A stretch of 64,000 nt of DNA, taken from Acerihabitans sp015654925. GTDB lineage: Bacteria; Pseudomonadota; Gammaproteobacteria; Enterobacterales; Enterobacteriaceae. Numbering within the stretch: position 1 is the stretch's first letter; every line of letters begins with the position of its first letter. The stretch spans positions 372,001 through 436,000 of the forward strand of contig NZ_CP178732.1 in the NCBI RefSeq assembly GCF_047324175.1, read 5' to 3'. The notes below the pieces were generated by a model. The model saw only the letters and a program-made list of their open reading frames with translations, searched no databases and was not told the DNA's origin. This document shows, piece by piece, positions 9,180 through 18,339 of this stretch. Made by a program: the position numbers and the translations under genes.

Positions 9180-9599
9180 TTATCCCGATTCGCCGAAGGC
9201 GTTGATCAGCCATTCTACGCGGCAACCGGTGATCGCCAAAATATCGAAACGGCAAGCGGATGTGTCAAGGCTTTCCCCCCGACGCGCCAGCCAAACCGCT
9301 GCCGCCAGCAATAAGCGGCGTTGCTTGCGTGACGTGATGCTCTCGGCGGCGCTGCCGAAGGCGCTGTTTTTGCGATAACGCACTTCGACAAACACCCAGG
9401 TGTGGTCGTCTTGCATGATTAAATCGATCTCGCCGCCGCGCACCCGCATATTGGCGGCGACGAAGCGCAATCCGGCCTGTTCCAGGTATAGGCGCGCCCG
9501 GCGTTCGGCCCGCGCCCCGGATTGCTGCCGATTTACAGCATTTGGGTCAGTTTCCCCTGTTGGTATTTCAGCCAAGACAATTTCCTGTTGATGACGCAT
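9180..9599 (-). CDS. yraN: YraN family (UPF0102) endonuclease-like protein
   Basis: A 139-residue UPF0102 protein; E. coli YraN has 131. The family has a Holliday-junction resolvase/PD-(D/E)XK-like fold, seen here as RGGEIDLIMQDDHTWVFVEVRYR with the E-D-E-x-R active-site pattern. Its cellular job is not established. The only ATG in frame before the conserved core is at 9599, which makes the gene overlap the 3' end of lpoA by 67 bases. The genuine start may be a few codons further in at a non-ATG codon. Confidence 0.9.
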   Translation of the reverse strand: MRHQQEIVLAEIPTGETDPNAVNRQQSGARAERRARLYLEQAGLRFVAANMRVRGGEIDLIMQDDHTWVFVEVRYRKNSAFGSAAESITSRKQRRLLLAAAVWLARRGESLDTSACRFDILAITGCRVEWLINAFGESG

Positions 9600-11548
9600 T
9601 CCGGTGTCGCCGTCAGGACGCCGGTATCGCCGCTGACCTGGAAACCGGGGATTTGGCGCATTTCAGAGAAATGGTTGACCAATGTCCAGGCATCCATGCC
9701 CATGGCGTACAGCCTTACCAGCGAGTAGTCTTCCTTAAATTGCGCGCTGGTCTGCTGCAATAAGCCCGGATTGGCCCCTGCCAGCAAGGGTATATCGCTG
9801 AATTCCAGCCCTTCCATTTCCAGGCGGTAATCGGGGCCGGCGTCGGCCTGGTAGCTGCGCGAGCTGGCGAACAGCCCCAGCCTGGACCGCGAACTGCTGC
9901 GCATGTCGATCATGGGCTTGATCAGCGCCAGTTCGGACGGCGTGGCGATAATATAAACCGCGTCGACGCCGCCGTTACCGGCGGCGGAAGGAGAGATCGC
10001 CGCATCGCTCGGCGGGGCCGGGATGGTCAGGCCGGCAATGGTGACCGCCTGGGGCGCGGGGGCGGCAGTGGCGGAGGATACGGGCTGGCCGGCGAGCTGA
10101 ATGCCCGCGCCGCTGTTAATCGCCTGTTTCAGTTCGCTGACCGAACCGATGCGCTGCTCCAGTACGGTACCGCCGCCCGCCTTGGTCCAGGCATCGGCAA
10201 AGGCTTTGACTACCCGATCGCCAAGGGAGCCGCGCGGAACCAGCAATAACGGCTGCTGCCGGTGCTGCTGGAAGATATGGTTGGCCGCATCGCGGGCCTC
10301 GTCTTCCGGCGACAGTGAGAAATAGCAGATGTTCGGCCGGTTTTGCAGATTCTCCGGCTGGTTCAGCGCCAGGATATTGATGGTGCTTTGGTTGGCATAA
10401 AGCTGCTCGACCTCGTTTTTCAGCAGCGGGCCGACAATCATGGTGGCGCCGTCCTGCTGAGCCTGGGCCAGCAGCGCCGGCAGCGGCTGGCTGGAGGTGT
10501 CATACACTTTTACCGGCGCGCTGCTGGCGGCATTGGCCGCTGGCGCCGCGACCGGGGTCTGGGCGGCGACAGGAGTGCTGCCGTCAGCGGGCGGTTCGGC
10601 GCCGGGCGCGGTCAAGGGCGCGGCCGCTGCCTGGTCGGGCGCCGAACCGCCGTCGGCCGGGGCGGGGGCCGGGGCGCTGGCGGCGGGCAGGCCGTTTTTG
10701 GCGGCGTTAAACCCTTGCTGGATGGCGTTGGAGAACACTTGCGCCTGGCCGTTCATCGGCAGGAACAGCGCGATCTGGCCCACCGACGAGGGCTGATAAT
10801 TCAGCACCTGGTTCAACTGGGTGGGCAGGGTTTTGGCCGCCGGATTTTGCGGGTAGCGGGTTTGCCAATCCTTGATGCCGGCTTTGAGCAAAGCAGGGTC
10901 CTGCTTGTTGTCCTGGTAGACGTGCTGCAAATCCAGCCAGCCCTGCAAGACGTTTTCATTGGCGTTGATCACCAGGCTGGTTTGCGGCTGCGCCGCGAAA
11001 GCCAGCAAGGCTTGCCAGGTCTGGTCGATATTTTGCTGGTGGGCCTGGTCTTTCAGCAGCGGCTCCTGGGCAATATAGGCCCGCAGCAGTTCCAGGGACG
11101 GCTGGCCCTGATTGGCGGCGATGCGCACTTGCAAGAACCTGGCCTGCTGGTCGGAGGTAAGTTGGCCGGGGTCCAGCTTTTGCAGCGCGGCGGTGGCATC
11201 CTGCGGCCGATTCTGCGCCGCTGCCAGCTCGGCGGACAGCAGAAGTTGCTCGCGCTGTTGGACATCGCTCAGCGCTTGGGGTAGCGTGCCGAGCTGCTGC
11301 TGCGCTTGATCGGTCTTGCCTTCGGAAATCAGCGCGCGAATGGCGAGTAATTGAAAGTCGGTCTTGCTATCATTGCCCGCCTGCTGCATTTGCTGTAGGT
11401 AGTAATCTGAGTTGGCACCGGCTTTGGCTTGCGCACCGCCGGCCGGGGTTTGCGGCGCCTGGCCGGAACATGCAGCCAGAATCAATGCAGCCAGCACGGC
11501 GGGGAGAACACGCCCTGTTTTAAAACCCATGACATATGAGTAAAGCAT
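9533..11548 (-). CDS. lpoA: penicillin-binding protein activator LpoA
   Basis: Outer-membrane lipoprotein that activates PBP1A, 671 residues from the chosen start (E. coli 678). The signal sequence ends in ALILAAC with the lipidated Cys27. A TPR-like N-terminal domain is followed by a C-terminal periplasmic-binding-protein fold (IALFLPMNGQAQVFSNAIQQGF, MIVGPLLKNEVEQL). A long Pro/Ala/Gln-rich insertion (about residues 287-348) sits in the C-terminal domain, as in E. coli. The frame is open to 11647, but that would overlap the divergent rsmI; ATG at 11548 has a weak GGAT upstream, and 11530 is an alternative. First gene of the leftward cluster. Confidence 0.95.
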   Translation of the reverse strand: MLYSYVMGFKTGRVLPAVLAALILAACSGQAPQTPAGGAQAKAGANSDYYLQQMQQAGNDSKTDFQLLAIRALISEGKTDQAQQQLGTLPQALSDVQQREQLLLSAELAAAQNRPQDATAALQKLDPGQLTSDQQARFLQVRIAANQGQPSLELLRAYIAQEPLLKDQAHQQNIDQTWQALLAFAAQPQTSLVINANENVLQGWLDLQHVYQDNKQDPALLKAGIKDWQTRYPQNPAAKTLPTQLNQVLNYQPSSVGQIALFLPMNGQAQVFSNAIQQGFNAAKNGLPAASAPAPAPADGGSAPDQAAAAPLTAPGAEPPADGSTPVAAQTPVAAPAANAASSAPVKVYDTSSQPLPALLAQAQQDGATMIVGPLLKNEVEQLYANQSTINILALNQPENLQNRPNICYFSLSPEDEARDAANHIFQQHRQQPLLLVPRGSLGDRVVKAFADAWTKAGGGTVLEQRIGSVSELKQAINSGAGIQLAGQPVSSATAAPAPQAVTIAGLTIPAPPSDAAISPSAAGNGGVDAVYIIATPSELALIKPMIDMRSSSRSRLGLFASSRSYQADAGPDYRLEMEGLEFSDIPLLAGANPGLLQQTSAQFKEDYSLVRLYAMGMDAWTLVNHFSEMRQIPGFQVSGDTGVLTATPECVINRKLSWLKYQQGKLTQML

Positions 11549-11610
11549 TCTGTATCCAGTGATGTTTTTTTCAAGATGCTCAATATTAAATCGGCAATCC
11601 GGATGAGACA

Positions 11611-12480
11611 ATGAATCAACACCAACAAGCAGATATTTCCGCATCAACGCTTTATGTGGTACCGACTCCCATTGGTAATCTGGAAGACATCACCCAACGG
11701 GCGCTGTCGATACTTCAGCGGGTTGATTTGATTGCTGCCGAAGATACCCGTCATACCGGTCTATTGTTACAACATTTTGCCATAAATGCGCGCCTGTTCG
11801 CGTTACATGATCACAACGAACAGCAAAAAGCGGACGTTTTGCTGGCAAAATTGCAAGAAGGACAGAGTATCGCACTTGTCTGCGACGCAGGCACGCCGTT
11901 GATCAACGATCCTGGTTATCATTTAGTCCGGCGCTGCCGCGAGGCCGGCATCAGGGTGGTCCCGCTACCCGGGCCCTGTGCAGCCATTACCGCGCTGTCC
12001 GCCGCCGGCCTGCCTTCGGATCGCTTTTGCTATGAAGGCTTTTTACCGGCCAAACGCAAGGGGCGCACCGATATCCTGCTGGCCCTGGAGCAGGAACCGC
12101 GCACCCTGATTTTTTACGAATCCACCCACCGCCTGCTCGACAGCCTGCAGGATATGGTGGCCGTGTGGGGGCCGCGGCGCTATGTGGTGCTGGCGCGGGA
12201 ACTGACCAAGACCTGGGAAAACATTCGCGGTGCGCCGGTGGGAGAGCTTTTGGCCTGGGTCAGCGAGGACGAACACCGCGCCCGGGGCGAAATGGTCTTG
12301 ATCGTCGAAGGCTTCCAGGCGCAGGAAGACGGCTTGCCGCCGGAGGCGCTGCGCACTCTCGGGCTGTTGCAAAAGGAACTGCCGCTGAAGAAAGCCGCCG
12401 CGCTGGCCGCCGAAATCCACGGGGTGAAGAAAAATGCGCTCTATAGTTATGCCCTTGGGCAGCTTGGGGATGACAAGTGA
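11611..12480 (+). CDS. rsmI: 16S rRNA (cytidine-1402-2'-O)-methyltransferase
   Basis: A 289-residue SAM-dependent methyltransferase of the tetrapyrrole-methylase fold (E. coli 286) that adds the 2'-O-methyl group to C1402 in the ribosomal P site. Signature segments are the N-terminal LYVVPTPIGNLEDITQRAL, AEDTRHTGLLL, CDAGTPLINDPGY and the glycine/proline-rich PLPGPCAAITAL. It is divergent from lpoA over a 62-base promoter region and is followed at once by rnpB. Start codon ATG at 11611 matches the family N-terminus. Confidence 0.97.
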   Translation: MNQHQQADISASTLYVVPTPIGNLEDITQRALSILQRVDLIAAEDTRHTGLLLQHFAINARLFALHDHNEQQKADVLLAKLQEGQSIALVCDAGTPLINDPGYHLVRRCREAGIRVVPLPGPCAAITALSAAGLPSDRFCYEGFLPAKRKGRTDILLALEQEPRTLIFYESTHRLLDSLQDMVAVWGPRRYVVLARELTKTWENIRGAPVGELLAWVSEDEHRARGEMVLIVEGFQAQEDGLPPEALRTLGLLQKELPLKKAAALAAEIHGVKKNALYSYALGQLGDDK

Positions 12481-12505
12481 AGCAAAAGCACTTATACTCC
12501 GCGCC

Positions 12506-12882
<377 letters not shown>

Positions 12883-12890
12883 TTGCGTTA

Positions 12891-12924
12891 ACCCCATGCC
12901 CGACAATGGCATGGGGTTTTTTTT
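12891..12924 (+). terminator. rho-independent terminator of rnpB
   Basis: The arms ACCCCATGCC and GGCATGGGGT form a 10-bp stem around the short loop CGACAAT, followed directly by a run of eight T. It ends rnpB transcription shortly after the mature 3' end. Confidence 0.9.
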
Positions 12925-12949
12925 CGCCCGGCGTCCCTGCCCCGCGGCC

Positions 12950-13648
12950 TTATCCGGCCAAATCAATCAGCAGCGCCCTGAGCGGCGTCTGCGCCTGCAG
13001 CCTGACGTGTTGTTCATTGTGAATAAACGCCCCGTCCCCGCAGACCAGTATTTTAGGGTTCGCCTGCTGATTATCGATTTGCAGCGTGCCGTGGATGGAT
13101 TGCAAATAAGCGCGGGAACCCCTGATATCCACCGCCAGGCTCTGGCCGGCGGCCAGCTCCACGTGGTGTACCCACGCCTGCTGGCGTAACTGCAGGCTGC
13201 CGCCTTCGCCGTCTGGGGACGCCAGCAGCGTATGGGGCCGCTCTTCTATCGCCAGACGCTGGGTTAACGGATTTTCCCTGTTGGGACAGGCATCCAGCCA
13301 TAATTGCAAACGGGTCAGCGGCACCGTACCGATATTGTGTTCGCTATAGGTGACGCCGGCCTGCGCGGCCAGCAGGAGGGCATGGCCGGTTGCCGCCTGG
13401 ATATGGTTGCCCAGGCTGTCGCGGTATTCCGCCTGCCCCTGCAGAATAATATTAAGAATATCGGCCTGTGGATAAGTCCGGGGCTGGAACGAGGCGCCGA
13501 CGGCCAATATCTCCTGGTTTAGCACGCGCAGCGAGGCATAGCCCAGCATCTGCGGGTCGAAGTAATGGCCGAAGGAAAAGGTATAGCGCGCCTGGAGCCA
13601 ACCGTAATCGGCATGGCCGCACTGTTTAGCCGTTCTGTTTGTAATCAT
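12950..13648 (-). CDS. yhaK: YhaK, pirin-like bicupin protein
   Basis: A 232-residue bicupin of the pirin superfamily, colinear with E. coli YhaK (233) from MITNRTAKQCGHADYGWLQ. The cupin motifs include the SFGHYFDP segment and a C-terminal cupin barrel. E. coli YhaK is cytosolic and has been described as sensitive to reactive oxygen; unlike true pirins it has incomplete metal ligands. It is divergent from yhaJ, which in E. coli is a LysR regulator next to the same gene. Its enzymatic role is unknown. Confidence 0.94.
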   Translation of the reverse strand: MITNRTAKQCGHADYGWLQARYTFSFGHYFDPQMLGYASLRVLNQEILAVGASFQPRTYPQADILNIILQGQAEYRDSLGNHIQAATGHALLLAAQAGVTYSEHNIGTVPLTRLQLWLDACPNRENPLTQRLAIEERPHTLLASPDGEGGSLQLRQQAWVHHVELAAGQSLAVDIRGSRAYLQSIHGTLQIDNQQANPKILVCGDGAFIHNEQHVRLQAQTPLRALLIDLAG

Positions 13649-13848
13649 GGCTCGGTCTGCTTATTGTTGTAATGAGCATGGCGCTCATTTTTTGCCCGTA
13701 GGTGAGGTTGGGTGCATGTCCCGATGTCGACGTGACAGGATGACCGCGGCACCAAAATCTTTACTTGATAAATAGTAAGGGTATGGACGCCGGATTGTTA
13801 GCAAGTTAATCTGGTCAGTATATTCAAAAATCCTGAATGAGAATGGGC

Positions 13849-14739
13849 ATGGCTAGAGAACGGGCACTGACGCTTGAAGCATTACGGGTCATGGACGCCA
13901 TAGACCGGCGCGGCAGCTTTGCCGCGGCGGCCGATGAGCTGGGCCGCGTTCCCTCCGCGCTGAGTTATACCATGCAGAAGCTGGAGGAAGAGCTGGACGT
14001 GGTCCTGTTCGATCGTTCAGGGCACCGCACCAAGTTTACCAATGTGGGCCGGATGCTGCTGGAACGGGGCAGGGTATTGCTGGAAGCGGCGGATAAACTG
14101 ACCACCGATGCCGAAGCGCTGGCGCGCGGTTGGGAAACCCATTTGACGATAGTAACGGAAGCCCTGGTTCCCGCCGAAAGGCTATTTCCCCTAATAGATA
14201 AGCTGGCGCATAAAGCCAATACGCAGGTTTCCATCCTGACCGAAGTGCTGGCGGGGGCCTGGGAGCGCCTGGAGCAGGGGCGGGCCGATATCGTTATTGC
14301 GCCGGACATGCACTTTCGCGCCTCGTCTGAAATCAACAGCCGCAAGCTTTACAAGATACTCAATATCTATGTGGCCGGCCCGGATCACCCTATCCATCAG
14401 GAGCCGGAACCGTTATCCGAAGTGACGCGGGTAAAATACCGCGGCATCGCCATAGCCGATACCGCCCGTGAAAGGCCCGTGCTGACCGTGCAACTGTTGG
14501 ATAAACAACAGCGCCTGACGGTCAGCACCATGGAAGATAAGCGCAGGGCGCTGTTGGCCGGCCTGGGCGTGGCGACCATGCCCTATCCGCTGGTGGCGGA
14601 AGATATCGCCGCCGGCAGGCTGCGGGTGGTCGGCCCGGAATATAATATGGAAAATGATATCATCATGGCCTGGCGCCGCGACAGCATGGGCGAGGCCAAG
14701 TCATGGTTTTTGCGCGAAATCCCCAAACTGCTTAACTGA
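13849..14739 (+). CDS. yhaJ: LysR-type regulator YhaJ
   Basis: A LysR-family transcription factor of 296 residues from the chosen start (E. coli 298). The N-terminal winged helix-turn-helix reads VMDAIDRRGSFAAAADELGR followed by PSALSYTMQKLEEELDVVLF. The effector-binding domain follows from about residue 90. Near identity to E. coli YhaJ extends through the DNA-binding domain. ATGs at 13837, 13843 and 13849 are in frame; the last is chosen because MARERALTLEALRV matches the E. coli start, though none has a strong ribosome-binding site. YhaJ controls yqjF/yhaK-type genes in E. coli, and both lie beside it here. Confidence 0.94.
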   Translation: MARERALTLEALRVMDAIDRRGSFAAAADELGRVPSALSYTMQKLEEELDVVLFDRSGHRTKFTNVGRMLLERGRVLLEAADKLTTDAEALARGWETHLTIVTEALVPAERLFPLIDKLAHKANTQVSILTEVLAGAWERLEQGRADIVIAPDMHFRASSEINSRKLYKILNIYVAGPDHPIHQEPEPLSEVTRVKYRGIAIADTARERPVLTVQLLDKQQRLTVSTMEDKRRALLAGLGVATMPYPLVAEDIAAGRLRVVGPEYNMENDIIMAWRRDSMGEAKSWFLREIPKLLN

Positions 14740-14759
14740 ACGGCTGGCGCCCCGTGCCG

Positions 14760-15761
14760 CTAGATATCACCGGCCTCGCCGAAACGGTCGTCCCGCCCGT
14801 GCGGTTCGTTCAGGTCTTGTTCCGGCCCGATGGATATGATGCCGTGCGGGTTGATCGTGGCATGGCTGCGGTAATAGTGGTTGCGGATATGGGCAAAGTC
14901 CACCGTATCGCTGATGCCGGGTATCTGGTAAATATCGCGCAGAAAGCCGGATAAATTCAGATAGTCGCCGATCCGGCGGCGATCGCACTTAAAATGGGTG
15001 ACATAAACCGGATCGAAGCGGATCAACGTGGTCCACAAACGCAAATCCGCTTCCGTCAGCCGGTTGCCCGTCAGGTAGCGGTGGCGCCCCAGTATTTGCT
15101 CCAGCCGGTCAAGGGCGGTAAATACTCCTTCCACCGCTTCGTCATAGGCCGGTTGGGTGGTGGCGAAGCCGGCTTTGTATACGCCGTTATTGACCTGGTC
15201 GTATACCCACGCGTTGATTTCATCAATTTCGGGCCGCAGCGCAACGGGATAATAATCGCCCGCGTGGGCGCCCACCCCATCGAAAGCGCTGTTAAACATG
15301 CGGATAATATCCGCCGACTCATTGCTGACAATGGTGTGTTCCGCGGTATCCCATAATACCGGTACCGTGGTGCGGCCACTGTAGCGCGGGTCGGCCTGGA
15401 GATAGATCTGGTAGAGATAATCTTTATGATAGATCGGATCGCCGGTGGCCCCGGGAAAATCGGCGCCGAAGGTCCAGCCGTGTTCCAGCATCAGGGGGTG
15501 TACCACCGAGACCGGAATAATGGACTCCAGCCCTTTGAGCTTGCGCATCAATAGGGTGCGGTGCGCCCATGGGCAGGCCAGCGAGACGTACAGATGATAG
15601 CGGTGGTTGGCGGCTGCGAAACCGGCGCGCCCGGCGGGGCCGGCTGTACCGTCGGCGGTAACCCAATTACGGAACTGCGCGGCCGAACGCTCGAAATGTC
15701 CGCCGGTGGCTTTGGTATCGTACCATTCGTTTTGCCATTTACCCTCTACGAGCAGTCCCAT
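14760..15761 (-). CDS. yqjG: glutathionyl-hydroquinone reductase YqjG
   Basis: A 333-residue Xi-class glutathione transferase that reduces glutathionyl-hydroquinones to hydroquinones. The catalytic Cys63 lies in SLACPWAHR, the thioredoxin-like domain contains TVPVLWD and VSNESADIIRM, and the all-alpha C-terminal domain contains the YLTGNRLTEADLRLW motif. Length is close to E. coli YqjG (328). It lies downstream of yqjF on the same strand, with an intervening hairpin, and is probably co-expressed with it. Confidence 0.96.
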   Translation of the reverse strand: MGLLVEGKWQNEWYDTKATGGHFERSAAQFRNWVTADGTAGPAGRAGFAAANHRYHLYVSLACPWAHRTLLMRKLKGLESIIPVSVVHPLMLEHGWTFGADFPGATGDPIYHKDYLYQIYLQADPRYSGRTTVPVLWDTAEHTIVSNESADIIRMFNSAFDGVGAHAGDYYPVALRPEIDEINAWVYDQVNNGVYKAGFATTQPAYDEAVEGVFTALDRLEQILGRHRYLTGNRLTEADLRLWTTLIRFDPVYVTHFKCDRRRIGDYLNLSGFLRDIYQIPGISDTVDFAHIRNHYYRSHATINPHGIISIGPEQDLNEPHGRDDRFGEAGDI

Positions 15762-15785
15762 AATGTGATCCTTATTTGCCAGAGA

Positions 15786-15812
15786 TTAATGGGCGCCTTA
15801 GGCGCCCATTAA
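15786..15812. other. perfect hairpin between yqjF and yqjG
   Basis: Arms TTAATGGGCGCC and GGCGCCCATTAA form a perfect 12-bp stem with a TTA loop. No T run follows on either strand, so it is more likely an mRNA-stabilising or processing hairpin than a terminator. Confidence 0.6.
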
Positions 15813-15847
15813 GTGTAAGTGTAGTCAATGTGTTTAACTGCGGCTTA

Positions 15848-16240
15848 TTACCATTTTTTATTCAGGATGCGGTCGATACTGAAGTAGCCGGGTCCTTGTA
15901 CCGCCAGCAGCAGGTAGCCGCCCGCGATGGTGAGGTTTTTCATAAAGTTGATCTGATTGCCCGCCTGGGCAAAATCGCTATGGAAAATAAAGGCGGTCAG
16001 TAGCGTAAAGACTACCGTAATCAGCGCCACCGAGCGGGTCAATAAACCGAACAGGATAGCCAGGCCGCCGCCAAACTCCAGCAAGATGGTCAGGGGCAGC
16101 ATAAAGCCGGGGACGCCCATTGCTTCCATATATTGCTGCGTAGCGGCATAACCGCCGATTTTGCCGAAGCCGGCTACGATAAACAGGATTGGCATCAGGA
16201 TACGTGCTACCAGAATTGCGCTATCATCTAATTTTTTCAT
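15848..16240 (-). CDS. yqjF: DoxX family inner-membrane protein YqjF
   Basis: A 130-residue DoxX-family membrane protein, the same length as E. coli YqjF, with four predicted hydrophobic segments (about 9-25, 50-70, 75-95, 103-120). The family is associated with quinone redox or detoxification; in E. coli the gene responds to nitroaromatic compounds through YhaJ. The pairing with the hydroquinone reductase YqjG fits a role in quinone-like compound handling. Molecular function not established. Confidence 0.93.
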   Translation of the reverse strand: MKKLDDSAILVARILMPILFIVAGFGKIGGYAATQQYMEAMGVPGFMLPLTILLEFGGGLAILFGLLTRSVALITVVFTLLTAFIFHSDFAQAGNQINFMKNLTIAGGYLLLAVQGPGYFSIDRILNKKW

Positions 16241-16561
16241 CTTCTTCCCATCTCATTTTTTTCAGCGGCATTCATGATGAAAGCCAGATAACATTAGGTA
16301 TTAAAGGCAGTTAAACCGTCTGTAATGGCCTTTACGTTTGATGAGGGGATATTATCCGTGAAATGATTTGGTGGATAGCGATTAAAATTGTCTGTTTCAA
16401 TCAAAAAAACTGAGATAGCAATCGCAGGATAAAAAAGGCGGATTTTTCGCGCAGCTCGCAGGGCTTTTATCGCGGGAAGGCTTATGGAGGGTATGCCGGC
16501 GTCAGGAAAATCCGCGGCGGTGCAGGCGGACAAACGGCGTTTGCCCGCCTGCACCCAAAAA
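16241..16561. other. yqjF-yqjK gap, no supported gene
   Basis: These 321 bases hold no reading frame with recognisable features. An 86-codon minus-strand frame (16294-16554) has no family resemblance and no ribosome-binding site, so I do not call it. Confidence 0.5.
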
Positions 16562-16846
16562 TCAGCGGGATTGCAGGGTGGAGCGCAGAAGCTTGATGGT
16601 GCCTAAAATGCCCAGAACCCGTTTGGTCCAGCGGATCATGCGGCTGGGATGACTGATATTATACAGCGCCAATATGCTGGAACCGGCTATCAGATATTTG
16701 CGTAAACTCAACACGGTGTTCCAGCCGCGATCGTAACGGGACGTGGCGAGATACCATGCCCGTTTCTCCGCCCCCAGATCCAGCCGTTGTTGATGAATTT
16801 TGCGCAGCAGCTGGGTTTTGGTCGCTTTAGGATTCTGATGGCTCAT
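16562..16846 (-). CDS. yqjK: YqjK-like family protein
   Basis: A 94-residue basic protein corresponding to E. coli YqjK (99). It has a charged, helix-prone N-terminal half (TKTQLLRKIHQQRLDLGAEKRAWY) and a hydrophobic stretch around 47-60 that may be a membrane segment. Its start overlaps the end of yqjE by four bases (ATGA), so the two are co-translated. Function is unknown; E. coli YqjK is an inner-membrane protein group member with YqjD and YqjE. Confidence 0.9.
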   Translation of the reverse strand: MSHQNPKATKTQLLRKIHQQRLDLGAEKRAWYLATSRYDRGWNTVLSLRKYLIAGSSILALYNISHPSRMIRWTKRVLGILGTIKLLRSTLQSR

Positions 16847-17295
16847 CTGTTCTCTCGCTCCTTATCCCTTTTACGCGCTTTCTCTTCTTCCGCAATTTCG
16901 TCCTGCACTTTTTCCAATATATTGCGATCCACCTGCAATTCTTCGCGGGTGGAGCCCAGCAAGGTCGATTTGCGCGCTTTGCCCAAGGTCCAGACCGCGC
17001 CGATAATCGCCAACAGGAATAATACCCCGGTGGTGGTGGCTATCGCCGTCAACCGATATTGCGGGTCAATGGCCCAGATAACCAGGACCAGCAGGCTCAT
17101 TAAACCGAAAGCGGCCAGCAACAGCGTAATGCCGGCCATCATCAGCATCTGGATGATATTGGATTTTTCTTGTTCCAGCTCCACCACTGCCAGACGCAGG
17201 CGGGTCTCCACCATACTTACGACAATGGTAACAATACGCTGGCCTATGGTGAAAATGCCCTTGCCAGGGCCTTGGCTTTGCTGTTCTATCATCAT
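16843..17295 (-). CDS. yqjE: phage holin-like inner-membrane protein YqjE
   Basis: About 150 residues; two or three central membrane segments (about 45-70 and 80-102) and a charged C-terminal tail. The segment QRIVTIVVSMVETRLRLAVVELEQEK is near identical to E. coli YqjE. The start is the ATG at 17295, which shares its A with the yqjD stop (TAATG), a translational-coupling arrangement; the longer upstream frame runs inside yqjD and is rejected. The C-terminal tail (EEEKARKRDKERENR) is longer than in E. coli (134 residues). Confidence 0.92.
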   Translation of the reverse strand: MMIEQQSQGPGKGIFTIGQRIVTIVVSMVETRLRLAVVELEQEKSNIIQMLMMAGITLLLAAFGLMSLLVLVIWAIDPQYRLTAIATTTGVLFLLAIIGAVWTLGKARKSTLLGSTREELQVDRNILEKVQDEIAEEEKARKRDKERENR

Positions 17296-17600
17296 TAGCG
17301 CCGCGTAATCAATGCACCGAGGACAAAGCCGATCGCGGCGCCAATGCCGATGCCGGCCCACGGATTATCGTGGACATACTCATCGGCCTTTTCCGCAACC
17401 ACTTTGGTTTGTTCGGCCAAACGCTCGCTGCCGTCGCCCAAACGGGTCCGGGTTTCTTTAAGGGCGCTTTCCGCTTTGCTGCGTAATCTGTCAAATTCAG
17501 CTTTGGGTTTCTGAGAGGAGCCGCGCAGCACTTCTTCCAGCGTATCCGCCAAAGATTTTAATTCGGCGCGTAAATGTTCAGAGGTGGTGTCTTTAACCAT
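17295..17600 (-). CDS. yqjD: ribosome-associated membrane protein YqjD (DUF883)
   Basis: A 101-residue protein, the length of E. coli YqjD. A long amphipathic N-terminal region is followed by the DNPWAGIGIGAAIGFVLGALITRR tail-anchor typical of the YqjD/ElaB/YgaM family, which tethers stationary-phase ribosomes to the inner membrane. The start at 17600 follows AAGGAGT. It is the first gene of the yqjDEK run. In E. coli yqjC precedes it; here that place is empty. Confidence 0.94.
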   Translation of the reverse strand: MVKDTTSEHLRAELKSLADTLEEVLRGSSQKPKAEFDRLRSKAESALKETRTRLGDGSERLAEQTKVVAEKADEYVHDNPWAGIGIGAAIGFVLGALITRR

Positions 17601-17955
17601 CTTGTTACTCCTTCGACGTTTACGAATGGTATTGGCCGTCCGGGGAGCTGTCGGTCGCGCTCTGCCGCCGGGCCGTTGTGTCGTTATAAATTATTTCTGC
17701 ACTATTTATTTATTAGGTTATTTGGTTTTTTGGCTGTTTCTATGCCGTTGTTTTTACACAGCAAAACTGACTGGTAATGTTTCTGCAATTAAGCATGACA
17801 GCATTGGCGTCTACCGTTTGGCGCTTTAAGTAAGCTTAGCCGCGGATTTACCAAACCGCAAAAAAGTTATAGCGATTTCTTAGGGTTAATCAGGTTCCGG
17901 CGGGGAATTCCCGCGTACCCGCAGCCGCTTTAAACACCGCCGGCGCGTAATGCCG
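17601..17955. other. yqjD-mzrA gap; yqjC missing
   Basis: In E. coli yqjC occupies this position. Neither strand of these 355 bases shows a frame resembling the ~120-residue YqjC/DUF1090 protein. The stretch 17680-17780 is AT-rich. It presumably holds the yqjD promoter. Confidence 0.55.
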
Positions 17956-18339
17956 TCAGCCCAGGCGGGCGTTTTGCCCATGCCAATATGAAAGCCAGCG
18001 CCAGCGGGGATATTGGCGGCTGCGCGAGATGTAATAAGTGGACGGCAGAAGGTCCTGCAGGGCGTTTTGCGCCTCTACGGCTTGCTCGGGGGAGTCGAGT
18101 AAGATCACCAGGCTGCCCTTGGCCGGCGTAATACTTTTGATACGGATGCCGCGCTCGTCAAGCCGTTGATAAATGTAGAAACCATCCGGCAACGAGCCTT
18201 TTTCGCTGGCCAGCGTGATTTCCAGCGACGTTTCGTTGCCCAAACATAACGGCAATAGCAGTACCAAGGCCAACACAGACGCCAGCAGCACCATACCCGT
18301 TCGCCAGGAGAATCGGCCGGCGAGCCATGGGATTTTCAC
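17956..18339 (-). CDS. mzrA: modulator of EnvZ/OmpR, MzrA
   Basis: A 127-residue bitopic inner-membrane protein, the same length as E. coli MzrA (YqjB), which links CpxAR to EnvZ-OmpR by binding EnvZ. One N-terminal membrane segment (about 15-33) is followed by a periplasmic domain (SLPDGFYIYQRLDERGIRIKSITPAKGSLVILLDS). It overlaps the end of yqjA by four bases, as expected for the yqjA-mzrA operon. Confidence 0.95.
   Translation of the reverse strand: MKIPWLAGRFSWRTGMVLLASVLALVLLLPLCLGNETSLEITLASEKGSLPDGFYIYQRLDERGIRIKSITPAKGSLVILLDSPEQAVEAQNALQDLLPSTYYISRSRQYPRWRWLSYWHGQNARLG

Noticed and set aside
10343..11284. 313-codon plus-strand frame
   Set aside because: Shadow of lpoA with its low-complexity region; strongly Gly/Arg/Gln-biased and without a family.
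16294..16554. 86-codon minus-strand gene between yqjF and yqjK
   Set aside because: No ribosome-binding site, no recognisable domain, and no counterpart in the conserved cluster.
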